In this document: in pieces, positions 45,229 to 52,795 of the stretch | Position numbering within the stretch: position 1 is the first letter of the stretch | Layout of the letters: every line of letters begins with the position of its first letter | Made by a program: the position numbers and the translations under genes | The notes under the pieces: model-generated | Database searches by the model: none | Told to the model about the DNA's origin: nothing | What the model saw: the letters and a program-made list of their open reading frames with translations, nothing else | NCBI GenBank assembly: GCA_945871105.1 | Contig: CAMBUO010000008.1 | Span: 1-52,795, forward strand | DNA length: 52,795 nt | Direction of reading: 5' to 3' | From: an uncultured Clostridia bacterium | Lineage (GTDB): Bacteria; Bacillota_I; Bacilli_A; RF39; UBA660

Positions 45229-47253
45229 ATGTATACTGATTATGTTGATGAAAATGAATCAAATGATCAAAATGACTACTATGATGATGATAATAATAGT
45301 AGTAGCAGTAATGATAACAAGGATAAAATTAAAAAAATTGCTTTCATTGCTATTATCTTTTGTGTTCTATTAATAATTATTGTTTTAGTTGCTAAGGGAT
45401 GTTCTAATAGTAATAATAAAGATAGAAATCACGATTATTCTGGCACAGCAGCCATTGTTATTAGTCATAAAAATTTAACTTTAGAAGTAGGAGAACAAGT
45501 AAATTTAAATGCTGATGTTTTGAACACTAAAGAAGCAAATCCAGTTGTTATTTGGATGTCTGATGATACAGAAATAGCTGATGTTACGGATGATGGTGTA
45601 GTAACGGCTAATAAAGAAGGTAGTACTATCATTAGGGCTAGTTACGGTGATATTCAAGAAGAATGTTCAATTGTTGTAACTTCTAACGCTTCCGAAATTC
45701 AAAGTATTAAAATTGTTCAAGGTAATTTCACCCTTAAAAAAGGTGAAGGGACACTACTTCAAATTGAAACTTCACCAGAAAATGCTAAAACTGAAAATTT
45801 AATCTATTCGACTGATGATAGTTCAGTTGCAACAGTTAGTGATATAGGATACGTTAATGGTATTGATGTTGGGACAACAACTATTACAGTCAAAACAGCT
45901 TCAGGTTTAAGCACCAGTGCTACAGTTACAGTAACAGGAACGGGATCAACTAGTATTGAACCTACTAGTATTCAAATATATGGTTTATCTAAAGAATTGG
46001 TTGTAGGTGGAACAGCTGAGGTTATATTTGATATTTTTCCAACTAATGCAACTAATAAAAATGTTACTTGGTCAAGTAGTGATCCAAGTATTGCCTCTGT
46101 AAATGCTAATAATGTAATTACTGGTCATAAAGCTGGAACTTGCACAATTACTGCTAGTACAGCTAATAATATTACCGCTAGATATGATGTTACTGTTCAT
46201 TCTTCAAATATTGCTGTTACTGGTGTAACAGTTACTAACGGCGATACTTATAATATGAAAGTTGGGTATGTAAAAAGAATTCAATATTCGGTAGAACCAA
46301 GTAATGCTACTAACCAAAAAGTTAAATTTTCTTCTAGTAATCCAAGTGTAGCTGCTGTTGATGATAATGGATTAGTTGCTGCTAATAAAGAGGGAAATGC
46401 TATCATTACTTTAACAACTGAAGATGGTAATAAAACAGCTATTATTAGTGTTGTTGTTACATCAAGTTCGGGTTCTCCAACATCCGATTCTCCATCTGAT
46501 TCATCAGGTGGTTCAACAGGTGGAGAATCAGGTGGTTCAACAGGTGGTTCAACAGGTGGAAGTGGTTCTGATGGCTCAGGCACATCATCTTGTCTTGCAA
46601 ATAGTATGATTACAGTTACTAATAATCAAAAATCTGATGGTGCTGTAGTTTCTTCTATATCATTTGCTAATGCTTCACCTTATACGAATAGTTCTAAGGC
46701 GGCTTCAATTGAGGTTGTTCAGTTATCTGATTGTGCTTCTTCGTATAAGTATAAGACTTATTATGGAACTACCCAAAATAATGTATCAACTCAAGTTATG
46801 AGTGGTATAATTACTAAAACCGGTTTTTCTATTAATTTTTTCAAATCTGGTGATACTTCTGATGGTTATTATAAAACTGTAATAACGGCAACAGATAATA
46901 AAACAGGAGCAACTTTAACGAAAACTTACTATGCTATAGTAAAATTTGGTTCGTCAGTTTCTTCTGATCCAAAAATTAGTTTATCTCAAGATAGTTTTAC
47001 AGCGTCAGCATCGACTGCAAGAGTAACAGTAACTGCAACTTCTAATTATGGTTTAACTAGCATACGATATTGTAAATCAAATTTACAAACTGGTTGCCCC
47101 CCAGATACACCAAAAACTCTTAACAATAACGCAACATATAAAGAAACATTAACTTTTACAGGTGTTAAGGTAGGATATAGTGTATGTGCTGTAGCTTATA
47201 ATAATAAGGGAAATGTATCAGATAAAGTATGTATTTTAATTAATAGGCATTAA
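45229..47253 (+). CDS. Membrane-anchored surface protein with Ig-like (Big_2) repeats
   Basis: A 674-aa protein with an acidic Asn/Ser-rich cytoplasmic start, one membrane helix (about 37-58, IAFIAIIFCVLLIIIVLVA), then four bacterial Ig-like group 2 domains (about 70-155, 160-240, 245-325 and 328-410), each ending in a VTVT-like strand and carrying ASVNANNVITGHKAGTCTI-type units. A Ser/Gly/Thr linker (about 415-455) leads to a distinct cysteine-containing C-terminal part with two beta domains. It is probably an adhesin or wall-spanning protein. GAGGGG precedes the ATG. Confidence 0.85.
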   Translation: MYTDYVDENESNDQNDYYDDDNNSSSSNDNKDKIKKIAFIAIIFCVLLIIIVLVAKGCSNSNNKDRNHDYSGTAAIVISHKNLTLEVGEQVNLNADVLNTKEANPVVIWMSDDTEIADVTDDGVVTANKEGSTIIRASYGDIQEECSIVVTSNASEIQSIKIVQGNFTLKKGEGTLLQIETSPENAKTENLIYSTDDSSVATVSDIGYVNGIDVGTTTITVKTASGLSTSATVTVTGTGSTSIEPTSIQIYGLSKELVVGGTAEVIFDIFPTNATNKNVTWSSSDPSIASVNANNVITGHKAGTCTITASTANNITARYDVTVHSSNIAVTGVTVTNGDTYNMKVGYVKRIQYSVEPSNATNQKVKFSSSNPSVAAVDDNGLVAANKEGNAIITLTTEDGNKTAIISVVVTSSSGSPTSDSPSDSSGGSTGGESGGSTGGSTGGSGSDGSGTSSCLANSMITVTNNQKSDGAVVSSISFANASPYTNSSKAASIEVVQLSDCASSYKYKTYYGTTQNNVSTQVMSGIITKTGFSINFFKSGDTSDGYYKTVITATDNKTGATLTKTYYAIVKFGSSVSSDPKISLSQDSFTASASTARVTVTATSNYGLTSIRYCKSNLQTGCPPDTPKTLNNNATYKETLTFTGVKVGYSVCAVAYNNKGNVSDKVCILINRH

Positions 47254-47270
47254 AGTGTCTATTTTTTTAT
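47243..47270 (+). terminator. Terminator after the Ig-like protein gene
   Basis: An eight-pair stem (AATAGGCA with TGTCTATT, one G-U) around the stop codon region, followed by T7. Confidence 0.7.
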
Positions 47271-47362
47271 GAAATTTTGATGAAAAAAATGAAATTACTT
47301 GCATATAATGAATAAGCACTTTATAATATAATTGTTAAAAGAGATATAAAGAAAGGAGTTAT

Positions 47363-49921
47363 ATGTTAAAATTAAAAAATGTTACAAAAATTTATCGTTT
47401 AGACAATTCTTCCGCTGTAAAAGCTTTAGATAATATTTCTATTGATTTTCGTGAATCAGAATTTGTTTCTATTTTAGGACCAAGTGGATGTGGAAAAACT
47501 ACACTTTTAAATATTATAGGTGGTTTAGATCATTATACAGAAGGTGATTTATTAATAAATGGTAAATCAACCAAAAAATTTAAAGATAATGATTGGGATA
47601 GTTATCGTAATCATCAAATTGGATTTATTTTTCAAAGTTATAATTTAATTCCCCATCAAACAGTTTTGGCTAATGTAGAACTTGCTTTAACGTTAGCTGG
47701 TGTTAGTAAATCCGAAAGAAGAAAAAAAGCGATTGAAGCTTTAAAAAAGGTTGGTTTAGGTGATCAATTATCCAAAAAACCTAATCAAATGAGTGGTGGA
47801 CAAACACAAAGAGTAGCAATAGCAAGAGCTTTAGTTAGTAATCCAGATATTTTACTTGCTGATGAACCAACAGGGGCACTAGATACTAAAACTAGTATTC
47901 AGATTATGGATTTACTTAAAGAAATAAGTAAAGATAAGCTAGTCATTATGGTTACTCATAATCCAGAATTAGCTAAAAAGTATTCTACAAGAATAATAAA
48001 ATTATTAGATGGAAAAATTACAGATGATTCTAATCCGTATGATAGTAAAGAGATTAAAGATAGTTCTAAGTATAAATCAGGAAAAACCAATATGTCTTTC
48101 TTAACAGCCTTATCTTTAAGTTTAAATAATTTATTGACCAAAAAAGGAAGAACTATTTTAACAGCTTTTGCTGGATCAATTGGTATTATAGGTATTGCTT
48201 TAATATTATCATTATCTAATGGTATGCAAAATTACATAAATCGAGTAGAGGAAGATACTCTAGCAAGTTATCCAATAACCTTACAAGAAAAAACAATGGA
48301 TACAGGAGAATTATTAAGTGCAGCTTCTGAAAATATTAATAAAGAACAAAAAAAAGATGACAATCTAATTCATTCTCAAAATATAACTAGCGATATGTTA
48401 TCTTTAATGGGAAGTGGAGCCAAAACTAATAATTTATATGAATTTAATAAATATTTAAAGAATAATCAAGATAAATTTTCACCTTATGTAAATGCAATTC
48501 AATATTCCTATAACTTAGATTTAAATATTTATAAAAATACTGATAAAGGTTATACAAAAGTTAATCCTAGTCAAATTTATAAAGAATTAGGTGTTCAAGA
48601 AATGGCTGATAATATGACAAGTATGTTTTCAAATAGTATGTCTTCTTTTAGTGCTTTTAATGAATTATTAGATAATAAAGATTTAATGAAAGAACAATAT
48701 GATATTTTAGCTGGAACTATGCCTATTAATTATGATGAAGTAGTATTAATGGTTGATAAAAATAATTGTATTACGGATTATTCTTTATATTCAATAGGTT
48801 TATTAGATCAACAAGAATTAATTAATAAATATCGAGCTATTCTAAAAGGAGAAAAAGTAGAAGAATTAGAAGAAATAACTTATACTTATGATGAATTATT
48901 AGATATTAAATTTAAAGTTTTATTAAATACTGATTATTATGTGAAACAAGGTAATTTATGGATTGATAAAAGTAATGATGAAACTTTTATGAAATCAAAA
49001 TTAGAAAATGCCTTAGAATTAAAAGTAGTAGGTATTATAAAACCAAAAGAAGATACTATTTCAAGTAGTACCTATGGAGGTATTTATTATACATCAGATT
49101 TAACTAAATATGTTATTAATAAAATAAATGAAAGTGAAATTGCTAAAGAACAATTAAATAATCAAAATATTAATGTTTTTACTAATAAAGAATTTACAAC
49201 GGAAGAATTTAATATTAATAGTTTAAGTAATCAAGAAAAAGCTTATTTAGCTACTTTAAGTCAAGAACAATTAGCTGAATTGTTAAAAAATTATCAAAAT
49301 AATGCATCAGCAACTTATGAAAATAATTTAACAAAATTAGGAATTGTTGATTTAGAACATCCTAGTACGATTAATATTTATGCAAAAGATTTTGATTCAA
49401 AAGAAATATTAAGTGATTTAATTAGTGAGTATAATAAAGATGCTAAAGAAGAAGATAAAATTACTTATACGGATTTAATTCAAGTAATGATGAGTGGCGT
49501 ATCTAATATTATTAATATTATTAGTTATGCTTTAATGAGCTTTGTTAGTATATCTTTAGTTGTAAGTTCTATTATGATTGGTATTATTACTTATATTAGT
49601 GTTCTTGAAAGAACGAAAGAAATAGGAATACTAAGAGCTGTTGGAGCTAGTAAAAAAGATATATCAAGAGTATTTAATGCTGAAACTTTAATAATTGGTT
49701 TAACAGCTGGAATCTTAGGAATAATGATAACTTTATTATTAAATATTCCTATTAATATAGTTATAAAATCTTTAACAAGAGTTTCTAATATTTCTAGTTT
49801 ACCTTTAATTGGTGGTATCATATTAGTATTTATTAGTGTATTCTTAACTATTATCGCTGGATTAATACCATCAAGAATGGCTAGTAAAAAAGATCCAGTT
49901 GAAGCTTTAAGAGTTGAATAA
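47363..49921 (+). CDS. ABC transporter: ATPase fused to FtsX/MacB-type permease
   Basis: An 852-aa fusion. Residues 1-230 are a LolD/MacB-type ATPase with GPSGCGKTT (39-47), signature MSGGQTQR, Walker B LLADEPTGALD and the H-loop MVTHNPE. A membrane helix near 265-290, a large extracytoplasmic MacB-like domain (about 290-690) and three C-terminal helices with the FtsX motif (ERTKEIGILRAVGASKKDIS, near 750) complete it. Such one-chain exporters in Firmicutes act in peptide, bacitracin or lipoprotein mechanotransmission. Two copies would form the dimer. The ribosome site is AAAGGAG. Confidence 0.92.
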   Translation: MLKLKNVTKIYRLDNSSAVKALDNISIDFRESEFVSILGPSGCGKTTLLNIIGGLDHYTEGDLLINGKSTKKFKDNDWDSYRNHQIGFIFQSYNLIPHQTVLANVELALTLAGVSKSERRKKAIEALKKVGLGDQLSKKPNQMSGGQTQRVAIARALVSNPDILLADEPTGALDTKTSIQIMDLLKEISKDKLVIMVTHNPELAKKYSTRIIKLLDGKITDDSNPYDSKEIKDSSKYKSGKTNMSFLTALSLSLNNLLTKKGRTILTAFAGSIGIIGIALILSLSNGMQNYINRVEEDTLASYPITLQEKTMDTGELLSAASENINKEQKKDDNLIHSQNITSDMLSLMGSGAKTNNLYEFNKYLKNNQDKFSPYVNAIQYSYNLDLNIYKNTDKGYTKVNPSQIYKELGVQEMADNMTSMFSNSMSSFSAFNELLDNKDLMKEQYDILAGTMPINYDEVVLMVDKNNCITDYSLYSIGLLDQQELINKYRAILKGEKVEELEEITYTYDELLDIKFKVLLNTDYYVKQGNLWIDKSNDETFMKSKLENALELKVVGIIKPKEDTISSSTYGGIYYTSDLTKYVINKINESEIAKEQLNNQNINVFTNKEFTTEEFNINSLSNQEKAYLATLSQEQLAELLKNYQNNASATYENNLTKLGIVDLEHPSTINIYAKDFDSKEILSDLISEYNKDAKEEDKITYTDLIQVMMSGVSNIINIISYALMSFVSISLVVSSIMIGIITYISVLERTKEIGILRAVGASKKDISRVFNAETLIIGLTAGILGIMITLLLNIPINIVIKSLTRVSNISSLPLIGGIILVFISVFLTIIAGLIPSRMASKKDPVEALRVE

Positions 49922-49932
49922 ATTACTTAAAG

Positions 49933-49972
49933 AAACTGAGTAAAAATAAATAATTCTTATTCAGTTTTTTTT
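49933..49972 (+). terminator. Terminator after the ABC-FtsX fusion gene
   Basis: AACTGAGTAA-type arm pairs with TTATTCAGTT, followed by eight T. Confidence 0.75.
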
Positions 49973-50202
49973 ATTTATAAAAATAAAAAAATGTTTTGTT
50001 ATAGAAATAAGTCATAAAATTTTAATAGAAAATTAATATCCATCTTATTAAAATATAATTGTAATTAATCTTAATCTCATTTATTTCTAGAAAGATTATT
50101 AGTTTTTCTATTATTTCTTGATAAATTAAGTTATTAAGAGTATGTAACTATTTATAGGACTTAAATAGGTATCACTCTTTTTTACTGAAATTTCTTTTTT
50201 TC
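49973..50202. other. Non-coding spacer before the DGR target gene
   Basis: About 230 nt of very AT-rich sequence with no supported ORF or RNA fold. It ends in the target-gene promoter. Confidence 0.5.
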
Positions 50203-50231
50203 TTGATTAATTAAAAAAAACGTGGTACTAT
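50203..50231 (+). promoter_or_regulatory. Promoter of the DGR target gene
   Basis: TTGATT (50203-50208), 17 nt, TACTAT (50226-50231) preceded by TGG. The GTGGTACTAT block equals that of the TasA/SipW operon promoter (9325-9334). Confidence 0.7.
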
Positions 50232-50257
50232 TTTAGTATAAAGAATAGGAGAAGAAT

Positions 50258-52096
50258 ATGCTAAACAAAGAAATAAAATTAAATAAATATTTAATAATCT
50301 TTTTATTACTAGTTTATGTAATAACCATAGGTTTATATACTTCTTATGCATATTACGAAGTAAGTGTTATAAAAAATGGGGTAGTAGTAATTAAAACAGC
50401 AACCATTGATATAACAACAAATATAGTTGATCAAGAAAATAATACATTCACTATTCCTACTAATTCTAATATCACAGTTACAGTTAATTTAACAACCGAA
50501 TTAACAAATGAAATAGGTTATAAAATGTATTATGAAGTAATATCAGGTGTTTCAACTTTTAATGCTACATCAACTACCACTTTTACAAATGATATTGTAG
50601 AAGCTAACATGACTTCCTCAACCCAATTGCAATTTACTTTTACTAATCTAGGTTCTAATGATATAACCATTAAACTAGGTACCAAAGGAGGACTAGCTAA
50701 TTATCCAATTCCTTTAGATGAAGGATTAGAATTAAAAGTAAATACTACTTTAAGCGTACCAATTAAAAATGCAATCATTGAAAGTGTTAATAATCCAAGT
50801 GATTCATCATGCAAAACTAAAGTCGAAGAAGATGGAATAACTTACATTTCAGGTACCAAAGATTGTATTAATTTCAACTATGTCTGGTATTCTGGAAAAC
50901 TATGGAGAATAACAGCAATTAATCCCGATGGAACCATGAAAATGATAACAGATGATGCAATAACAAATATATCCTATGGAAGCAATGTAAATTTCTATAC
51001 TGATAATGAAAATAAATCCTATATGTATCAATGGTTAAATGAAGACTTTTTAGATACTTTATATAACTATGAAAATATTATTGTTACAGATAGTAAATGG
51101 AATAGTATGACAACCTCAAGTATTTCAACCAAAATAACGGAAGGAGCCGAAGGAGTAACAACAACTACTTCTCCAGTAGGTTTATTAAGTAGTTATGAAT
51201 ACTATATGAGTTATAAAGTGAATGGTACTGACTCTTCATCATATAAATCAGGTTATTTAAATATAGGCTATTATTGGTGGCTTTTGAATCCACATAATAC
51301 CTCGGACGTCTGGCACGTCGTCAACGTCGGTGGCGACAACAGTAGTGGTCCGGATTTTACGTATGGCGGCCGTCCATCTATTAATCTAAAATCCGGAATC
51401 CAATTATCCGGAGGATCAGGGACAAAAACTGATCCTTATACGATAGCAGGAGATAAAGAAGAAGTAACAGCTGGAACAACATTATTAAATACAAGAAGTA
51501 GTGGCGAGTATGTAAAATTTAATAATGAATTATATCGAATAGTAAGTATAGAAAATTACATAACCAAAATAAATAAAAATGATTATGTAAGGGATGCAAG
51601 TAATAATGTGTTAAGAAAAATGTATTCAACGAGCGAAACATATGGAGGAGGAACTAGTGATGATTATTGGGATTATTATTTGAATAATACCTGGTATAAT
51701 GCCCTTGATTCTGCTTCTCAAAATATGATATTAGAAAGTACATATTATATAGGAACAGTTGATTATGGTGGAAGTTATAAAGCAGCAATCTGTCAGGCAG
51801 TTAGTAATACAGTAACAGTGAAAGATTGTGAAAAGACAAGTAGCACCTGGACAGGAAAAGTAGGCTTACCAAGATATGGAGAAATGTTTGCAAGTCAACA
51901 AGAAAGTGGATATTCATCATCAAGTGATATGTGGTTAATGAATCCGCGCGCCTGGTACGTCGACAGCTACGGTCGCGGCGGCCGCAATGGTCCGTCCGCT
52001 CACTTCGAGGGTCGTCCATCTATTAATCTAAAATCTAGTATCAAAATAACTGGTGGAAAGGGAACAAAAGATAACCCATTTGAAGTAAGTGAATAA
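50258..52096 (+). CDS. DGR target: membrane-anchored surface protein with two variable repeats
   Basis: A 612-aa protein: N-terminal membrane helix (about 10-30), a TasA-like beta region (to about 180), then two tandem modules with a C-type-lectin-like layout. Module 1 (about 185-400) contains VWYSGKLWRI and ends WWLLNPHNTSDVWHVV...GGRPSINLKS; module 2 (about 405-612) contains ELYRIVSIENY and ends DMWLMNPRAWYVDS...EGRPSINLKS. Each variable segment (residues 348-372 and 562-586) lies just before GRPSINLK, as in DGR-diversified lectin folds. Both segments are much more GC-rich than the rest. The ribosome site is AGGAGAAG. Confidence 0.88.
   Translation: MLNKEIKLNKYLIIFLLLVYVITIGLYTSYAYYEVSVIKNGVVVIKTATIDITTNIVDQENNTFTIPTNSNITVTVNLTTELTNEIGYKMYYEVISGVSTFNATSTTTFTNDIVEANMTSSTQLQFTFTNLGSNDITIKLGTKGGLANYPIPLDEGLELKVNTTLSVPIKNAIIESVNNPSDSSCKTKVEEDGITYISGTKDCINFNYVWYSGKLWRITAINPDGTMKMITDDAITNISYGSNVNFYTDNENKSYMYQWLNEDFLDTLYNYENIIVTDSKWNSMTTSSISTKITEGAEGVTTTTSPVGLLSSYEYYMSYKVNGTDSSSYKSGYLNIGYYWWLLNPHNTSDVWHVVNVGGDNSSGPDFTYGGRPSINLKSGIQLSGGSGTKTDPYTIAGDKEEVTAGTTLLNTRSSGEYVKFNNELYRIVSIENYITKINKNDYVRDASNNVLRKMYSTSETYGGGTSDDYWDYYLNNTWYNALDSASQNMILESTYYIGTVDYGGSYKAAICQAVSNTVTVKDCEKTSSTWTGKVGLPRYGEMFASQQESGYSSSSDMWLMNPRAWYVDSYGRGGRNGPSAHFEGRPSINLKSSIKITGGKGTKDNPFEVSE
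51299..51373 (+). repeat. DGR variable repeat 1 (VR1)
   Basis: 75 nt aligned without gaps to the template-like repeat at 52245-52319. By hand count 18 differences: 12 of the 22 template A positions differ, against 6 of 53 non-A positions. It encodes residues 348-372. Immediately after it is CCATCTATTAATCTAAAATC, shared with VR2 but absent after the template. Confidence 0.88.
51941..52015 (+). repeat. DGR variable repeat 2 (VR2)
   Basis: 75 nt aligned without gaps to the template-like repeat. By hand count 17 of 22 template A positions differ against 14 of 53 non-A positions. It encodes residues 562-586. It is the most GC-rich stretch in the window (GGTCGCGGCGGCCGCAATGG region). Confidence 0.85.
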
Positions 52097-52118
52097 TTAT
52101 GTGTTTCTTTGCTACTTT

Positions 52119-52142
52119 CTTTTATAAAGAAAGCAGTTTATT
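52119..52142 (+). terminator. Weak terminator-like hairpin after the DGR target
   Basis: CTTTCTT pairs with AAGAAAG around 52119-52138, flanked by further partial pairing, then TTTATTT. It may separate the target mRNA from the template RNA. Confidence 0.5.
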
Positions 52143-52194
52143 TAATTAATCTATGTCAAATATGTGTAAAATGCAAATATTTTTATAATTAGTA

Positions 52195-52226
52195 TGCTAC
52201 AATCGTTTTGTTGATTTATAAATCAA
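52195..52226 (+). promoter_or_regulatory. Possible template-RNA promoter and 16-nt palindrome
   Basis: TACAAT (52198-52203) preceded by TGC forms an extended -10; the -35 is weak. Then the perfect palindrome TTGATTTATAAATCAA (52211-52226) lies just before the template repeat, near the expected 5' end of a template RNA. Confidence 0.5.
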
Positions 52227-52244
52227 TAGGTGAATAGTGAAACG

Positions 52245-52319
52245 ACCTCGAACGTCTGGCTCGTCTTCAACAACGGTAACGGCAACAACAATAGTCCGAC
52301 TAATACGAATGGCGGTCGT
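52245..52319 (+). repeat. DGR template repeat (TR) candidate
   Basis: A non-coding copy of the two variable repeats, about 150 nt after the target stop codon. Read in the VR frame it has nine AAC/AAT codons, several consecutive (AACGGCAACAACAAT region), where the VRs have diverse codons; such Asn codons are what adenine-specific mutagenesis works on. The 3' end GGCGGTCGT matches VR1 nearly and VR2 partly, then sequence diverges (TAGAGC). A few aligned codons (CTC, TTC, ACT) differ without a template A, so it may be an evolved or secondary template. Confidence 0.82.
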
Positions 52320-52492
52320 TAGAGCTTATAAAGACTCATTGATTAGGTTAATACTTAGTCATAAAAGATTATAAACAGCTATTTTCCTTGTTATTATAAC
52401 GAAAATAATAAATGGAGATGTCTTGATTGTATTATATGAAAAAGACTAGATACTCGCATTAATTCTTAAAGAAATATAAATGGTATATATTT

Positions 52493-52522
52493 CTTGCAAT
52501 ATATCTTTTGATATATTGCAAG
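52493..52522. other. Perfect 13-bp inverted repeat between TR and the accessory gene
   Basis: CTTGCAATATATC (52493-52505), loop TTTT, GATATATTGCAAG (52510-52522). It lacks a T-tail and carries AAGGAG at its 3' edge. DGRs often carry a hairpin near TR or VR ends; this could instead control translation of what follows. Confidence 0.7.
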
Positions 52523-52550
52523 GAGTATATATGTAAAAAGGAGTGTTAAC

Positions 52551-52598
52551 ATGAGCGTAAATAAAATGTCAAATGGGGGAGGGGTATATAAACTTTAA
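52551..52598 (+). CDS. Short ORF with G-tract, possible leader or 5' end of frameshifted msl
   Basis: AAAGGAG lies 7 nt upstream of ATG 52551. It reads MSVNKMSNGGGVYKL and stops. The codons for GGG run through G5-A-G4 (52575-52584). Losing one base there would fuse it to the downstream reading frame. Either a leader peptide or the displaced start of the next gene. Confidence 0.5.
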   Translation: MSVNKMSNGGGVYKL

Positions 52599-52795
52599 AC
52601 CATATGGTTTATTTTATATACTAGAATCTGAAAATGCTAATTTAATATCCTATTTATTTGATATTAAATTAAAAAGAACACTTGCTTATATACCAAAAGA
52701 TAAAATAGATAAAATATTAGTTATTCTTGATAAATTAAATATTAATTATAATTATTTAAATACTTATCATGAATTTATTAATAATAAATATGCAT
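52573..52795 (+). CDS. MutS-like N-terminal domain protein (MSL-type DGR accessory candidate), partial at window edge
   Basis: An open frame of 74 codons running off the right edge. YGLFYILESENANLISYLFD, then IKLKR, then IPKDKIDKILVILDKLNI parallels MutS domain I (GDFYELFYDDAKRAS, LDISLTKR, IPYHAVENYLAKLV). MutS-like (MSL) genes are a reported accessory type in some DGRs. ATG 52573 has no ribosome site; the proper one serves ATG 52551 in another frame, so a one-base change in the G-tract or translational coupling is implied. The similarity was found by eye and is moderate. Confidence 0.6.
   Translation, partial: MGEGYINFKPYGLFYILESENANLISYLFDIKLKRTLAYIPKDKIDKILVILDKLNINYNYLNTYHEFINNKYA

Noticed and set aside
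46281-46609. Proline-rich minus-strand and glutamine/valine-rich plus-strand ORFs in the Ig-like gene
   Set aside because: Out-of-frame readings of the Ser/Gly/Thr linker.
52238-52378. A GTG-started 46-codon ORF through the template repeat
   Set aside because: Its frame differs from the variable-repeat frame, it has no convincing ribosome site, and the region is better explained as non-coding template.

Overview
The window looks like chromosome from a very AT-rich, Gram-positive, endospore-forming member of the Bacilli. Six genes resemble sporulation or germination proteins (CotE, SpoIIIAH, GerE, GerM, YlbJ, SpoVIF). MurC and MurD show peptidoglycan synthesis, Shine-Dalgarno sites are strong (AGGAGG, GGTGAT), and TGA is a stop codon (murD and the gene at 40022 end in TGA), which argues against a Mycoplasma-type code. 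I suspect an uncultured, host-associated low-GC Bacilli lineage, but no rRNA or search is available to place it.

Layout. 1-5.5 kb: a type III toxin-antitoxin locus (repeat RNA, terminator, ToxN/CptN-like RNase), a decayed ZIP transporter, yigZ, recA, cotE, an ABC remnant, and a relB/yafQ module whose toxin is broken in an A10 tract. 5.5-9.3 kb: two tRNAs, rdgB, murD, a DUF1653 gene, enolase. 9.3-13 kb: a surface-protein operon with TasA-like proteins and a SipW-type signal peptidase. 13-23 kb: pnp, a HelD-like helicase, spoIIIAH, gerE, gerM, a radical SAM enzyme, murC, a hydrolase, a TtcA-like enzyme and an S1 protein. 23.2-24.5 kb: twelve tRNA genes in one cluster, with tRNA-Tyr interrupted by a 229-nt group I intron inside the anticodon. 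24.6-37.1 kb: purB, a two-HTH regulator, mscS, ftsY-ylxM, a HerA-like ATPase, a degenerate ABC half-transporter, an AAA/DUF4143 ATPase behind 23-nt tandem repeats, TasA-like and pilin-like proteins, ylbJ and ylbL. 37.1-50 kb: a leucine-rich-repeat surface protein behind a G9-tract leader peptide and terminator, a flavodoxin-like protein, cell-wall proteins, der, spoVIF, a lipid kinase, an Ig-like surface protein and an ABC-FtsX fusion.

50.2 kb to the right edge holds the most striking system, most of a diversity-generating retroelement (DGR). A membrane-anchored surface protein carries two C-terminal variable repeats. A template-like repeat full of AAC/AAT codons lies about 150 bp downstream of its stop codon. 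A partial gene resembling the MutS N-terminal domain (an MSL-type DGR accessory candidate) follows. The reverse transcriptase is not in the window and would be expected just beyond the right edge.

A shared theme is surface variation. The DGR target, the LRR protein and several TasA-like proteins have similar membrane-anchored N-termini. Three G-tracts, very rare in DNA this AT-rich, sit in short leader ORFs or a ribosome-binding region. The 37.2-kb tract determines whether a leader peptide ends exactly at the base of a terminator hairpin, which suggests phase-variable attenuation of the LRR gene.
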